Positions 1-9,164 of a stretch of DNA of 64,000 bases are shown piece after piece (within the stretch, counting starts at the first letter, position 1; each line of letters starts with the position of its first letter). The DNA lies in NCBI RefSeq assembly GCF_003050935.1, contig NZ_QAOX01000001.1, positions 1 through 64,000 on the forward strand. Direction: 5' to 3'. The notes below the pieces were generated by a model. That model saw nothing but the letters and a program-made list of their open reading frames with translations. It did not search any database and had not been told where the DNA came from. Both the position numbers and the translations under genes were made by a program. Source of the DNA: Luteibacter sp. OK325. Its GTDB lineage: Bacteria > Pseudomonadota > Gammaproteobacteria > Xanthomonadales > Rhodanobacteraceae.

Positions 1-3
1 TCC

Positions 4-225
4 ACCGTATCGTCGTGAGAGACCTTGGTGTCCACCCTCGAGGCGAGTTCCGCACAAGTGGAGCGGCCGTAGGCCAGATAGATACATGGGCCGCGTGAGC
101 GGCCTTCCGATCCGAACGCGGAGGACTGTCTGAGCAGCGAGGGTGGGCACCAAGGTCTCCCCCGCGAGACGCCCAAGTGTAGAGAGCGATGGCAAAGCCG
201 AGCCGCCCCCGAGGCCGTAGGCGAG
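4..225 (+). repeat. Long palindromic extragenic element, family 1, copy 1
   Basis: Non-coding element of about 220 bases. Its outer arms, 19-40 and 138-159, are inverted repeats matching at 21 of 22 positions. The interior carries a second GC-rich palindrome around GGCCGCGTGAGCGGCC. The same element recurs inverted at 10927-11147, matching over its whole length including the flanks outside the arms, and in a shorter form at 11379-11520. It begins at the window edge, so the true left boundary is not visible. It lies just past the 3' end and terminator of the minus-strand SapC gene. There is no transposase inside, so it resembles a MITE or oversized REP element rather than an insertion sequence. 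Confidence 0.8.
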
Positions 226-304
226 CCATGGGCGAGGTGCGAGGTGCGAAAGATTGCCCGGCTTGAAAGCCGAGCGCCCGGGCCGCGGCAATCCGCGAAG
301 AACC

Positions 305-334
305 AAAAAAAGGCCACCGCGAGGGTGGCCTTTT
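305..334 (-). terminator. Rho-independent terminator of the SapC-family gene
   Basis: A GC-rich hairpin (AAGGCCACC / GGTGGCCTT with a four-base loop), read on the minus strand, is followed by seven T residues. It lies about 20 bases past the stop of the SapC-family gene, so it is assigned to that gene. Confidence 0.85.
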
Positions 335-355
335 CATTCGGAACAACCAGGACGA

Positions 356-1111
356 TCAGACCTTGGCCGGTTCGTCCTTGGCTTCGCGCGAATCCAGACG
401 CATGGCCATGCGGTCGATGTTGGCCAGCGAGACCAGGTGCGAGTAGATCCAGCCGAACGCGCCTTCCCGGAGGAACTCGTGGGCAACCTTCTCGTCGAGC
501 GTGCGCAGCTTCTCTTCGTTGATCACGAACAGGCCGTTGAGGTTGATGCCCTTGCCTTCCTTCTGCAGGGTGATGGTGCGCTCCTCAAGCAGGTTGTGCT
601 CGCGCAGCTTGCCCATGAACCACTGCGTGCGGGCGACGTGGTCCTGGAACTCGCCGAGGAACTTCACGGCATTGGTCAGGGCCGGCGCGTCGGTGCCGTC
701 TTCATTGAAGAGGCGCTCGCCTTCGCTGTCGTTGAAGCCTTCGTAGGCCTCGTCGAGGAACACGGTGAAGTCGTCACCCTCGGTGCCGACCGGCTTTTCG
801 GCCAGCACGAACGGGTAGCGGCGGATGAAGGCCGGAATGTACAGGCCCGTTTCCCAGAAGCCGTTCTCGCCAACCAGCAGGTTCTCGCCCTGGCGCAGAC
901 CGAGGAGGGCCATCGGGCCTGCTTCCTCGATGGTGTTGCCGGCGAACAGGATCGGGTAGTCACGCGCGGCGGGCGCGAATTCGACGCCCGTCAGCGGCAC
1001 GGAGTGCGCGCCGGCGGCGAAACGGATGTTGTTGACCGCCTTGATGCGGAGGTCGCGGTGCGCGGTGCGGTTCAGCGGAACCGGACGCTCGTAGAAAAGC
1101 ACTTCTGCCAC
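356..1111 (-). CDS. SapC family protein
   Basis: This 251-residue soluble protein matches the SapC family (Pfam SapC type), named after a Campylobacter surface-layer associated protein. The biochemical role is not established. Family features seen here are the N-terminal YERPVPLNRTAHRDLRIK segment, the central GLRQGENLLVG stretch, the FIRRYPFVL motif and the C-terminal GINLNGLFVINEEKL region. No signal peptide or membrane segment is visible. In Xanthomonadales such genes often lie near TonB-dependent receptors and tryptophan halogenases, but here it stands alone, transcribed away from the HNH nuclease gene and ending in its own terminator. The family call is firm and the function is unknown. 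Confidence 0.85.
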   Translation of the reverse strand: MAEVLFYERPVPLNRTAHRDLRIKAVNNIRFAAGAHSVPLTGVEFAPAARDYPILFAGNTIEEAGPMALLGLRQGENLLVGENGFWETGLYIPAFIRRYPFVLAEKPVGTEGDDFTVFLDEAYEGFNDSEGERLFNEDGTDAPALTNAVKFLGEFQDHVARTQWFMGKLREHNLLEERTITLQKEGKGINLNGLFVINEEKLRTLDEKVAHEFLREGAFGWIYSHLVSLANIDRMAMRLDSREAKDEPAKV

Positions 1112-1373
1112 AGTGGAACCCTCTATACCCGTCGGACCTGGGAAGCCACCCCGGCCCCCCTTCCAAACCCGCCGGGACTCTATCGAACGCCCACTATATC
1201 AGCGCTTCGCGGCCCGAACAGCCCCGCAAGAAGCGGGCCGAGGCGGTGCTTTTCTGTAGCAATAATGGGCTATGCTCGGGTCAACGCCCCTTGTGGGGTC
1301 GGATCAAACCATCGATCCGCACGGAGTTCGACTGGCTGGAACGCTCTTTCGCTTACGTGAAGGACGAGACACG

Positions 1374-1982
1374 ATGACGATGGAAGTGCTTCAGGATGAC
1401 CTGCCCAGGGTGACCGCGCTGAACGCCACGCGCGTGCTCTCCCTTGACGCGGCAGGCCGCATCCTGGACTGGATCAGCTGGCAGGACGCCGTCTGCCTGT
1501 ACGTTCGTGGCGTGGTCGCCTGGACGCTCGGCGACCCCTGTCTGACCGTCCACGGCGGCCTCAGCCGCGCCAGTGGACTTCAGAGCAGTCTCCAGCTCCA
1601 CCCGATCGTCGCAAGCACCGGCCACTGCCGTGAACACGCCATCGATCCGGCCCCGGCCCTCACCAACACCGCCCTGTTCGCCCGCGACCGGCACATCTGC
1701 CTGTACTGCGGTCACCATTACACACGCCATGAGCTCACCCGCGACCATGTCCTGCCGCTGTCCAAGAAGGGCGCAGACGAGTGGGAAAACGTGGTCAGCG
1801 CTTGCCTGGCCTGCAACCTGCGCAAGAGCAACCGCACACCGCAGCAGGCCAATATGCCGCTCCTGGCCGTGCCATACCGACCCAGCTGGGTCGAACACCT
1901 GATCCTTTCCAACCGCAATATCCTGGCCGACCAGATGGAATTCCTGGTCGGTCACCTGCCGCGCGACCGCCGCCCGGCCTGA
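1374..1982 (+). CDS. HNH endonuclease domain protein
   Basis: A 202-residue protein with an HNH/McrA-type nuclease fold in its second half. Cys109-x2-Cys112 and Cys144-x2-Cys147 form the usual structural zinc site, and the catalytic segment is RDHVLPLSKKG with His125, followed by WENVVSACLACN. The N-terminal hundred residues resemble no domain I recognise. The start at 1374 was chosen because an AGGA-type ribosome site lies about ten bases upstream and the extension further upstream looks non-coding. Solitary HNH genes of this type are widespread in gammaproteobacteria; the substrate is unknown. It precedes dxs by about 75 bases on the same strand, so co-transcription is possible. Confidence 0.8.
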   Translation: MTMEVLQDDLPRVTALNATRVLSLDAAGRILDWISWQDAVCLYVRGVVAWTLGDPCLTVHGGLSRASGLQSSLQLHPIVASTGHCREHAIDPAPALTNTALFARDRHICLYCGHHYTRHELTRDHVLPLSKKGADEWENVVSACLACNLRKSNRTPQQANMPLLAVPYRPSWVEHLILSNRNILADQMEFLVGHLPRDRRPA

Positions 1983-2058
1983 ATCCCGCCCTCACCTGCC
2001 CGCAAAGATTCACGCCTCGTCCCTTGCCCCGGCCCGTCCGTAGGCGAACAATAGGCGA

Positions 2059-3954
2059 ATGAACGACCTCTCCCGCTACCCTTATCTGGCGCAGATCGAA
2101 TCGCCGGAGGACCTCCGACGCTTTCCGGATGACGAACTGCCGGCGATCGCCGACGAACTGCGCCGCTATCTGATCGAGGCCGTGGCCTCGTCGGGCGGGC
2201 ATTTCGGCGCGGGCCTGGGCGTGGTCGAACTGACCGTCGCCCTGCACCATGTCTTCGACACCCCGCGCGACAGGCTCGTCTGGGACGTCGGCCACCAGTG
2301 CTATCCGCACAAGATCCTTACGGGTCGTCGTGACCGGATCACCACGATCAAGAAGAAGGATGGCCTGGCCCCGTTTCCTCGTCGCGAAGAGAGCGAGTAC
2401 GACACCTTCGGTGTCGGCCATTCATCGACCTCGATCTCGGCCGCGCTCGGCATGGCCATCGCCCTGCAGCGTCGGGGTGACAACCGCAAGGTCGTCGCCG
2501 TCATCGGCGATGGCGCGATCACCGCCGGCATGGCCTTCGAGGCACTGAACCACGGTGGCGATGTCGAGCCGAACATGCTCGTGATCCTCAACGACAACGG
2601 CATGTCGATCAGCGAAAACGTCGGCGCGATGACCAAGATGATGGCTCGCGCCATGTCCAGCCGCACCCTTAACGCCTGGCGCGAGCGGGCAAAGAAGGCC
2701 ATGCCGCGCGAGTCCTTCTTCGGCCGCTTCTTCAAGCGCTGGGAGGAACACGCCAAGGGCATGTTCGTGCCGTCCACCCTGTTCGAAGAACTCGGCTTCC
2801 ATTACACCGGCCCGATCGACGGCCACAACATGGCCCAGCTGGTCACCGCCCTGGAAACGGTCAAGGCCCTCCCCGGGCCGCAGCTGATCCACGTGATGAC
2901 AACCAAGGGCAAGGGCTACGAGCCGGCCGAAAAAGGTCCGATCGAATACCACGCCGTCGGTCCGTTCGACCCGGTTGCCGGCGTCGTGAAGAAGGGTGCG
3001 CCGGCCAAGCCGACGTATACCGACATCTTCAGCGACTGGCTTTGCGACATGGCGGCAACCGACGAGCGCCTGCTCGGCATCACGCCGGCGATGCGCGAAG
3101 GCTCAGGTCTGGTCCGCTTCTCCAGGGAATATCCGCAGCGTTACTTCGACGTGGCGATCGCCGAACAGCACGCGGTCACGCTGGCTGCCGGCATGGCGGT
3201 GGAAGGCGCCAAGCCGGTGGTGGCGATCTACTCCACCTTCCTCCAGCGCGCATACGACCAGGCCATCCACGACGTGGCCCTGCAGAACCTCGACGTCACC
3301 TTCGCCATCGACCGTGCCGGTGTGGTCGGCCCCGACGGGGCGACCCATTCGGGCAGTTTCGATCTGTCGTTCATGCGTTGCCTGCCGAACGTGGTGATCA
3401 TGGCGCCGGCCGACGAGCACGAATGCCGGACCATGCTCAGCACGGGCTTCCACTACAAGGGGCCCGCGGCCATCCGGTACCCGCGTGGCACCGGTCCGGG
3501 TGCGAAGATGGCCGAGTCTCTGGAAACCTTTCCGATCGGCAAAGCCGAAGTGCGTCGCCGCGGCCATCACGGCCTGGCCATCCTCTCCTTCGGCACCATG
3601 CTCGCGCCCGCCGCGGTGATCGCCGCCGAGGTGGACGCCACGCTGGTCAACATGCGCTTCGTCAAACCGCTGGACGAGGAACTGATCCTCGAGATGGCAC
3701 GCACGCACAAGGCGTTCGTCACCATCGAGGACAACGCCATCGCCGGCGGTGCCGGTGCGGGCGTTGCGGAGCTGCTAGCGGCGAACGGTGTCACCCTGCC
3801 GATCTTCCACCTCGGCCTTCCGGACGCCTATCTGGAACACGGCAGTCGTGAGGAAGTGCTGACGATGGCCGGCCTCGACCTGCCGCAGATCCGCCGTGCG
3901 ATCGTGACGCGATTCCCGCAATTCGTGGCGACGGAAGTGGCCAGCGCGGGCTGA
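2059..3954 (+). CDS. dxs: 1-deoxy-D-xylulose-5-phosphate synthase
   Basis: Thiamine-diphosphate enzyme that condenses pyruvate with glyceraldehyde 3-phosphate, the first step of the MEP isoprenoid pathway, also feeding thiamine and pyridoxal synthesis. At 631 residues it has normal length (E. coli about 620). Visible motifs are SSGGHFG at 45-50, [16 protein letters not shown] at 75-90, GVGHSSTS near 118-125, and the diphosphate/Mg-binding stretch [15 protein letters not shown] at 150-164 followed by NDN at 178-180. The C-terminal half carries the transketolase pyrimidine domain ([15 protein letters not shown]). It is convergent with prmC, with only five bases between the stop codons. Confidence 0.97.
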   Translation: MNDLSRYPYLAQIESPEDLRRFPDDELPAIADELRRYLIEAVASSGGHFGAGLGVVELTVALHHVFDTPRDRLVWDVGHQCYPHKILTGRRDRITTIKKKDGLAPFPRREESEYDTFGVGHSSTSISAALGMAIALQRRGDNRKVVAVIGDGAITAGMAFEALNHGGDVEPNMLVILNDNGMSISENVGAMTKMMARAMSSRTLNAWRERAKKAMPRESFFGRFFKRWEEHAKGMFVPSTLFEELGFHYTGPIDGHNMAQLVTALETVKALPGPQLIHVMTTKGKGYEPAEKGPIEYHAVGPFDPVAGVVKKGAPAKPTYTDIFSDWLCDMAATDERLLGITPAMREGSGLVRFSREYPQRYFDVAIAEQHAVTLAAGMAVEGAKPVVAIYSTFLQRAYDQAIHDVALQNLDVTFAIDRAGVVGPDGATHSGSFDLSFMRCLPNVVIMAPADEHECRTMLSTGFHYKGPAAIRYPRGTGPGAKMAESLETFPIGKAEVRRRGHHGLAILSFGTMLAPAAVIAAEVDATLVNMRFVKPLDEELILEMARTHKAFVTIEDNAIAGGAGAGVAELLAANGVTLPIFHLGLPDAYLEHGSREEVLTMAGLDLPQIRRAIVTRFPQFVATEVASAG

Positions 3955-3959
3955 TCCGA

Positions 3960-4781
3960 TCAGGGACTGTGACGCGCTCCGGAAACCCGGTCGCGTCCTT
4001 CCAGGTCCTGCGCCGTGAACGGCTCGGCGAGTCCCGCGCGCTCTAGCACCTCGCGAACCGAGGGGCCCTGGTTCCAGCCATGCTCCAGCAGCAGCCAGCC
4101 ACCAGGCGTCAGGTGCCGGGGCGCCGCCCGGGCAATACGCCGGATATCGTCGAGGCCGTCGCTACCCGAGGCCAACGCACTGATGGGCTCGAATCGCAGA
4201 TCGCCCTGGCCGAGATGTTCGTCGCCTTCCTCGATATACGGAGGATTACTGACGACGATGTCGAACCCCCCGTCCGCCAGCGCCGCGAACCAGTCACCTT
4301 CCGCGAAACGGACGCGCTGAAGTCCGAGCCTTTCCGCGTTACGTCGGGCCACCTCGAGCGCGGCCCCGCTGGCGTCGACCGCACTGACCGATGCATCGGG
4401 ACGCTCCTTCGCGATCGCCAGGGCGATCGCACCGCTGCCGGTGCCGAGGTCGACGACGCGGCCACGCCGCGGCAGGCGCTCGAGAGCCAGCTCCACTAGC
4501 AGTTCCGTTTCCGGACGGGGAATCAGCGTGGCGGCGGTCACCTCGAGGGTCATCGACCAGAAGTCCCGCGTCCCGGTGATGTAGGCCACAGGTTCGCCAC
4601 GCGCCCTGCGGTGCACCAGCGCATCGAAACGCACACCGGCCGCCGCGTCGAGCGCATCGTCCGAATGGGCGAAGAACCAGGCGCGATTCACCCCGAGCAC
4701 GTGCGCGAGGAGCAACTCCGCTTCGAGGCGATCACCAAGGGCGTCGGCGGACTGGCGCAGGATCGTACGGACATCGGTCAT
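3960..4781 (-). CDS. prmC: Peptide chain release factor N5-glutamine methyltransferase
   Basis: S-adenosylmethionine-dependent enzyme (formerly HemK) that methylates the glutamine of the GGQ motif in release factors RF1 and RF2, raising termination efficiency. At 273 residues it has family length. It shows the helical N-terminal domain ending in [13 protein letters not shown] (58-70), IPRPETE (87-93), the SAM-binding [11 protein letters not shown] motif (111-121) and the catalytic NPPY tetrad (179-182) that holds the glutamine amide. Genes for prfA and hemA, frequent neighbours in other species, are absent here. It is transcribed divergently from the lipoprotein esterase gene. Confidence 0.95.
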   Translation of the reverse strand: MTDVRTILRQSADALGDRLEAELLLAHVLGVNRAWFFAHSDDALDAAAGVRFDALVHRRARGEPVAYITGTRDFWSMTLEVTAATLIPRPETELLVELALERLPRRGRVVDLGTGSGAIALAIAKERPDASVSAVDASGAALEVARRNAERLGLQRVRFAEGDWFAALADGGFDIVVSNPPYIEEGDEHLGQGDLRFEPISALASGSDGLDDIRRIARAAPRHLTPGGWLLLEHGWNQGPSVREVLERAGLAEPFTAQDLEGRDRVSGARHSP

Positions 4782-4846
4782 GCGCGAAGTCTAGCGGGTG
4801 GACGGCGGCAAGGCTCAGGCAAGGCGCCGGCCGCTACAATCACGCC

Positions 4847-5728
4847 ATGCCCCTCCGCGTCCTTCTCCTGTCGATTGCCCTGCTCCTGGGGGGCTGCCAA
4901 TCCGCCTTTTTCGGCGCCATGAATGCGAGGCAATCCAGCGAGGGTGTCGTCGCCCATGGCAACCTCGTCTACGACGAAACCAACCAAATCGCGCTGGATG
5001 TCTATGCGCCCGTCCATGCCGATCACGCACCGGTGGTCGTGTACTTCTACGGCGGCAGCTGGATGAGCGGCAAGCGGCAGTGGTTCCGCTGGATGGGTGA
5101 AGCGCTGGCCGCGCAAGGCGTGGTGACCATCGTGGCCGACGTTCGCCTGTGGCCGCGGACGCGACTGGACGGCTTCCTTCACGACGGTGCCGAGGCCGTA
5201 CGCTGGGCTCGCGACCATGGGGGCGAGTTCGGGGGCGATCCCAGCCACCTCTTCGTCATGGGCCATTCCTCCGGCGGGCAGATCGCCGCCATGTTGGCCA
5301 TGGACAAGCAGTGGCTCGCCGCCGTCGGCATGAAACCGCGGGACCTGGCCGGCTTCATCGGCGTCGCCGGCACCTACGACTTCATTCCCTTTGATGAGCC
5401 CGAGTTCTACGACATGTTCGGTCACACACCCGATGAACAGGCTCGCTCACAACCGATCAACTTCGTCGACGGTGACGAGCCACCCGCGCTACTGCTGCAG
5501 GGCGAGAAGGACACCATCGTCTATCCCTCCGAGGCGGTTGCGCTGGAGGGTCGCTACCTGCAGCAGGGTGAGCCCGTGGACCTGAAGCTTTACCCAGGAG
5601 TGGGGCACGAAAGGCTCCTCCTCGCGTTCGGTCCGCTGAAGAACAAGGCATCTGTGCTCGCCGACACCATGGCCTTCATCCATCGCTACTCGCGCGGCCC
5701 TTTGTGGGAGCCGATTCATCGGCGATAA
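4847..5728 (+). CDS. Alpha/beta hydrolase lipoprotein (esterase-like)
   Basis: A 293-residue secreted hydrolase. Residues 1-17 form a lipoprotein signal ending in LLGGC, so Cys17 is the predicted lipidation site. The mature part is an alpha/beta hydrolase of the BD-FAE/carboxylesterase type: oxyanion-hole segment YFYGGSW (66-72), nucleophile elbow GHSSGG (139-144, Ser141), with Asp222 and His254 completing the triad. Substrate unknown. The last eight residues (LWEPIHRR) and the stop codon are written by a REP repeat (5703-5726), so the original C-terminus has probably been replaced. No close operon partner is visible. Confidence 0.85.
   Translation: MPLRVLLLSIALLLGGCQSAFFGAMNARQSSEGVVAHGNLVYDETNQIALDVYAPVHADHAPVVVYFYGGSWMSGKRQWFRWMGEALAAQGVVTIVADVRLWPRTRLDGFLHDGAEAVRWARDHGGEFGGDPSHLFVMGHSSGGQIAAMLAMDKQWLAAVGMKPRDLAGFIGVAGTYDFIPFDEPEFYDMFGHTPDEQARSQPINFVDGDEPPALLLQGEKDTIVYPSEAVALEGRYLQQGEPVDLKLYPGVGHERLLLAFGPLKNKASVLADTMAFIHRYSRGPLWEPIHRR
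5703..5726 (+). repeat. REP-type repeat overlapping the 3' end of the esterase gene
   Basis: GTGGGAGCCGATTCATCGGCGA, the same 22-24 base unit as at 7921-7944 and 48475-48649. It contains the small palindrome CCGATTCATCGG. Here it lies inside the open reading frame and supplies the last codons, and its final bases lead into the TAA stop. Confidence 0.85.
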
Positions 5729-5739
5729 CCAGATCGCGG

Positions 5740-6642
5740 CTACCTCGCTTTCATCGCATCGCGCCCTTCGGCATTCCCACCGCGTGCCGCGTCGAGCACT
5801 TCCGGGTACGGATAGTTGAGCCCCAGTAACTGACGGATATCCGCGCTCGCGTTCTTCACGAACTCGGCCGGGAGCGCCGCGGGCATATCTTCCATCGGCT
5901 TGACGAACTTCGGCAGGTACTGGGTGATGATCGCGGAGCGGTCGATCGTGCTGCGATTGGGCATGGCGCAATGCCATACGGCGCCGAAGAAAATCACAGT
6001 GTCACCCGGCTCACCGAGCATGCGCTCACAGCGCTCGAAGAACCGGTCGCTCTCGTCGGGGTAGTGCAACTCACGCTGCGTGCCCGGCACGAAGGCCGTC
6101 GCACCCGTTTCTTCGGTAAACGGATCGAGCATGATCGTCGCCTGCGCGTTCAGCGGAAATGTCGCATTGATACGCGCAGGATGTGTTTCCGGCGAATGGA
6201 AATCCCAGTACGGATAGTCGATGTGCGGCTCCTGCCCCGGGCCGCCGGGAAGGATACGGTTCGCCGCGATCGACCCCATGATGAATTCGCTGCCGATGAA
6301 GGCGCGCATCACTTTCATGATCGCCGGATGCGCGGCCATTCGCGAAAAGATCTCACCCTTGGCCAGCAGGTTCCACACGCGGCGTTGCAGGTTGATGCGT
6401 CCGGCCTTCACCGCATCGCCCTGGAAATGGGTGACTTTGCGACCGCGCTCGTCCGCGTCGGATTCGCGCATGACGATTTCACGGGCTTCGGCAATTTCCG
6501 CCGGAGTGAACAGCCCCCGAAGCGTCACCGCACCGATACCGTCGAGCAACTCGCTCACGATGGCATCGGTGTCGAGCCTGTCTTCGGTAAAGACCCGAAT
6601 GCGGAAGGGCGAGCGGGGAACGGAATGCGCGGAGGCATGCAT
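5740..6642 (-). CDS. Phytanoyl-CoA dioxygenase (PhyH) family protein
   Basis: A 300-residue member of the Fe(II)/2-oxoglutarate oxygenase superfamily, PhyH branch, which usually hydroxylates a small organic substrate with succinate and CO2 as by-products. The iron facial triad is visible: His140 and Asp142 in EPHIDYPYWDFH, and His224 in AVWHCAMPNRS. Arg235 in DRSAII is the expected 2-oxoglutarate anchor. The substrate cannot be read from sequence. The gene is divergent from a Gfo/Idh/MocA oxidoreductase across a 145-base region holding a perfect LacI-type operator, which suggests oxidation and dehydrogenation of a sugar, cyclitol or related compound under one repressor. Confidence 0.88.
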   Translation of the reverse strand: MHASAHSVPRSPFRIRVFTEDRLDTDAIVSELLDGIGAVTLRGLFTPAEIAEAREIVMRESDADERGRKVTHFQGDAVKAGRINLQRRVWNLLAKGEIFSRMAAHPAIMKVMRAFIGSEFIMGSIAANRILPGGPGQEPHIDYPYWDFHSPETHPARINATFPLNAQATIMLDPFTEETGATAFVPGTQRELHYPDESDRFFERCERMLGEPGDTVIFFGAVWHCAMPNRSTIDRSAIITQYLPKFVKPMEDMPAALPAEFVKNASADIRQLLGLNYPYPEVLDAARGGNAEGRDAMKAR

Positions 6643-6714
6643 GGCTGGCTCCTGCCGCGACAGCGGCTCGGTTAGGGCGGGCGAAGCGCCGGTTCAGGAA
6701 CTACGCTATGCCGT

Positions 6715-6732
6715 TTTGCAAGCGCTTGCAAA
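6715..6732. promoter_or_regulatory. LacI/GalR-type operator between divergent catabolic genes
   Basis: Perfect 18-base palindrome TTTGCAAGCGCTTGCAAA with the central CG typical of LacI/GalR-family operators. It sits between the divergent PhyH and oxidoreductase genes, and the likely cognate repressor gene is at 7963-8985. A plausible sigma-70 promoter for the oxidoreductase has its -35 box (TTGCAA, 6726-6731) inside the right half of the palindrome and a weak -10 (TAGAGT, 6750-6755, spacing 18), which would explain repression by steric blocking. Confidence 0.8.
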
Positions 6733-6787
6733 CCGCACTGCAACATCCCTAGAGTCGGTTGTACCAAATGCCAGGAAGAGCCAAGCG

Positions 6788-7906
6788 ATGAGCGAACTAC
6801 GGATCGGCCTGATCGGCGCCGGCTACATGGGCAAGGCGCATACGGTGGGCTTCCAGGCCGTCGGGGCGGTGTTCGAGACGGCCCTCCGCCCCGTCTGCGA
6901 GATGATCGCGACATCGACCGCGGAAGGTGCCGCGGAGCACGCCCGCCGTTGGGGCTGGCAGCGGTCGACAGGCGACTGGCGCGAACTGGTCGCCGATCCC
7001 CGAGTCGACGCCGTGGTGATCGCCACGCCGCCTCGCACCCATCTGGACATGGTGATGGCCTGCATCGCGGCCGGGAAACCGGTGTTCTGCGAGAAACCCC
7101 TGGGTGCCAGCGCGGATGAATCCCGGCGCATGACCGAAGCAGTCGAGCGCGCTGGCCTGGCCAACATGATCGGCTTCAACTACATCCGCACCCCGGCAAG
7201 CCAACTGGCGCGGCAGATCATCGCCTCGGGCGAGATCGGCGATGTGATCCAGGTCACCGCCGAGCATGTGGAAGACTACCTGCACGATCCCGCCCTACCC
7301 GCCTCGTGGCGCACACGCATCGCCACCGGCACGGAAGCCGGCGCCCTTGGGGATGTCGCACCGCACATCGTGAACGCCTGCCTGCGCCTGGTCGGCCCGA
7401 TTGCGAGCCTTGTTGCCGACACGAACATCGTTCACGCGCGCCGCGACGGCCCGAACGGATGGGAGGCGGTCGAGAACGACGATCAGGGCCAGATGCTCCT
7501 GCGATTTGCCAACGGGGCCACGGGCAGCATCAGCTTCAGCCGCATGGCCGCGGGACGGAAGATGGGCTACACCTACCGCATCACAGGCACGCGCGGCGCC
7601 GTCGCGTTCGATCAGGAAGACCAGAACGCCCTGTGGCTTTACGACGCTGCTCGTGATCCGGCGCGGAGAGGTTTCCAGAAGCTGTTGATGGGCCCGGCTC
7701 ACCCGGACTACCTCGCCTTCAACCAGGGCGTCGGCCACGGCACCGGTTACAACGACCAGATCGTCATCGAAGCCCGTGATTTCCTGCAGGCCGTGGCAAC
7801 CGGCGAAGCAGTGTGGCCCACGTTCCGCGACGGCTACGAAGTCGACCGCGTGATCGAAGCCGCCCTCCTTTCAAACCGCGAACGCCGCTGGGTCAACGTG
7901 GAGTAG
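6788..7906 (+). CDS. Gfo/Idh/MocA family NAD(P)-dependent oxidoreductase
   Basis: A 372-residue dehydrogenase of the glucose-fructose oxidoreductase/inositol dehydrogenase family. The N-terminal Rossmann fold carries IGLIGAGYMGKAH (6-18), and the cofactor/substrate motif CEKPLG is at 101-106. The C-terminal alpha/beta domain holds the HIVNACLRLVG segment expected near the active site. The start at 6788 has an AGGAAGAG ribosome site; upstream extension would run through the operator and the PhyH gene start. Family members oxidise sugars, inositols and their derivatives; the exact substrate is not recognisable. It is predicted to be repressed from the palindrome at 6715-6732. Confidence 0.9.
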   Translation: MSELRIGLIGAGYMGKAHTVGFQAVGAVFETALRPVCEMIATSTAEGAAEHARRWGWQRSTGDWRELVADPRVDAVVIATPPRTHLDMVMACIAAGKPVFCEKPLGASADESRRMTEAVERAGLANMIGFNYIRTPASQLARQIIASGEIGDVIQVTAEHVEDYLHDPALPASWRTRIATGTEAGALGDVAPHIVNACLRLVGPIASLVADTNIVHARRDGPNGWEAVENDDQGQMLLRFANGATGSISFSRMAAGRKMGYTYRITGTRGAVAFDQEDQNALWLYDAARDPARRGFQKLLMGPAHPDYLAFNQGVGHGTGYNDQIVIEARDFLQAVATGEAVWPTFRDGYEVDRVIEAALLSNRERRWVNVE

Positions 7907-7920
7907 CGCCCCCACCCTCC

Positions 7921-7944
7921 TGTAGGAGCCGATTCATCGGCGAT
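7921..7944 (+). repeat. REP-type repeat
   Basis: TGTAGGAGCCGATTCATCGGCGAT, a single REP unit between the convergent oxidoreductase and LacI genes. It matches the units at 5703-5726 and in the 48475-48649 array. Confidence 0.85.
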
Positions 7945-7962
7945 CCGATAGGCCTCACCGAC

Positions 7963-8985
7963 TCACCCCCGCCGCAGACTCCCCCGAACCACCAATTCAC
8001 AAGCAAACAACTTACTTCGGGGCACCGAATCAGGCTCCTCCATCCAGGCAACGATTCGCTCGATCGCATGCAACACCATCTCGCGAATGGGCTGCTTCAC
8101 CGTCGTAAGCGAATAGGACGCCCATGCCGCCAGGGGCATATCGTCGAAGCCAACGATGCTGACCTCACCCGGTACATCGACGCCACGCTCACGGCAGGCG
8201 TCCATCGCACCGAGCGCCAGCACGTCATCGCCACAGAAGACGCCATCCAGTCGGTCGTTGCGGTCCAGTAGCGTATGCATCGCCAAACGGCCGTGTTCGT
8301 GCGTGTAGTTACCCGCATGCAGGGTCTGTCGCAGTGAGGGCCCGGCCACTTCGGCGAACCCCTTGCACCGATCGATCGTCGAAGCATCGTGTGCCGAGCC
8401 GCCGAGGAAGGCGAGACGACGCAGGCCTCGTGAGCGCATGGCCTCGGCCACCAGACGGCCACCCTCGACGTTGTCGACCGTCGCCACAGGCACGGGCGAG
8501 GACCGCCCCGCGCGACCGAACACGTGCAACACCGGGAGGCCCGCCGCACGACATGACGCGGCGAAGCCCACCGGCGGCGCAGAGGTAGCGATCAGCACCG
8601 CATCGACGTTGTACTGCTGCAGCATGTCGAGCGCGGCTTTGCCGTCTTCGTCTTCGCCCAGGTTCGCGAGCAAGGGCCGCAACCCACGTGCCTGCAGCTC
8701 GCGGGTAAAGAGGTCGAAGACCTCCATGAAGGTTGGATTGGCGAAATGATTGGAGACGAGCCCGATGAGTTCCGTCCGCCCTGTCATGAGGCTGCGCGCG
8801 AGCCGGTTCGGCTTATACCCAAGCCGCTCCGCCGTCTCAATGACGAGCTCACGCGTCTTCGCAGAAACGCTGGCTCCCGGTGTGAACGTCCGTGAAACGG
8901 CTGAAATGGAAACGCCCGTCGCCTCCGCCACATCGCGTGCGGTAGCGGGAGAGGCGCGAGCAGGCGAGCGGGTACGTGACGGCAT
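7963..8985 (-). CDS. LacI family transcriptional regulator
   Basis: A 340-residue repressor. The N-terminal helix-turn-helix (TARDVAEATGVSISAVSRTF, about residues 15-34) and hinge segment NRLARSL (60-66) are typical of LacI/GalR proteins. The C-terminal two-thirds is the periplasmic-binding-protein-like effector domain (IGLVSNHFANPTFMEV, DGVFCGDDVLALGAMDA, SIVGFDDMPLAAW). The first fifteen residues are a basic, low-complexity extension. It is convergent with the oxidoreductase gene and close to the perfect LacI operator at 6715-6732, so it is the obvious candidate to bind there. The effector is unknown. Confidence 0.93.
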   Translation of the reverse strand: MPSRTRSPARASPATARDVAEATGVSISAVSRTFTPGASVSAKTRELVIETAERLGYKPNRLARSLMTGRTELIGLVSNHFANPTFMEVFDLFTRELQARGLRPLLANLGEDEDGKAALDMLQQYNVDAVLIATSAPPVGFAASCRAAGLPVLHVFGRAGRSSPVPVATVDNVEGGRLVAEAMRSRGLRRLAFLGGSAHDASTIDRCKGFAEVAGPSLRQTLHAGNYTHEHGRLAMHTLLDRNDRLDGVFCGDDVLALGAMDACRERGVDVPGEVSIVGFDDMPLAAWASYSLTTVKQPIREMVLHAIERIVAWMEEPDSVPRSKLFACELVVRGSLRRG

Positions 8986-9164
8986 ACATCAAGGTTAGCG
9001 CATCAGGCGACCGGCCAAACAATCGATCCGCTGAAATGGCACCGTAGGCTCAAGCTACGGGTTTGTCTCGAAAAACACCGAGGTGTATTGCAGCTGACCC
9101 ATGTTCTCCTCTCACCCCCAACGAGCTATCGTTTGCTTGTCGTTGTCCAACACAGGAGCGTGAA

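Noticed and set aside
254-1360. Plus-strand frame of 368 codons across the SapC gene.
   Set aside because: It is the antisense of SapC and starts inside the palindromic element; no ribosome site or homology.
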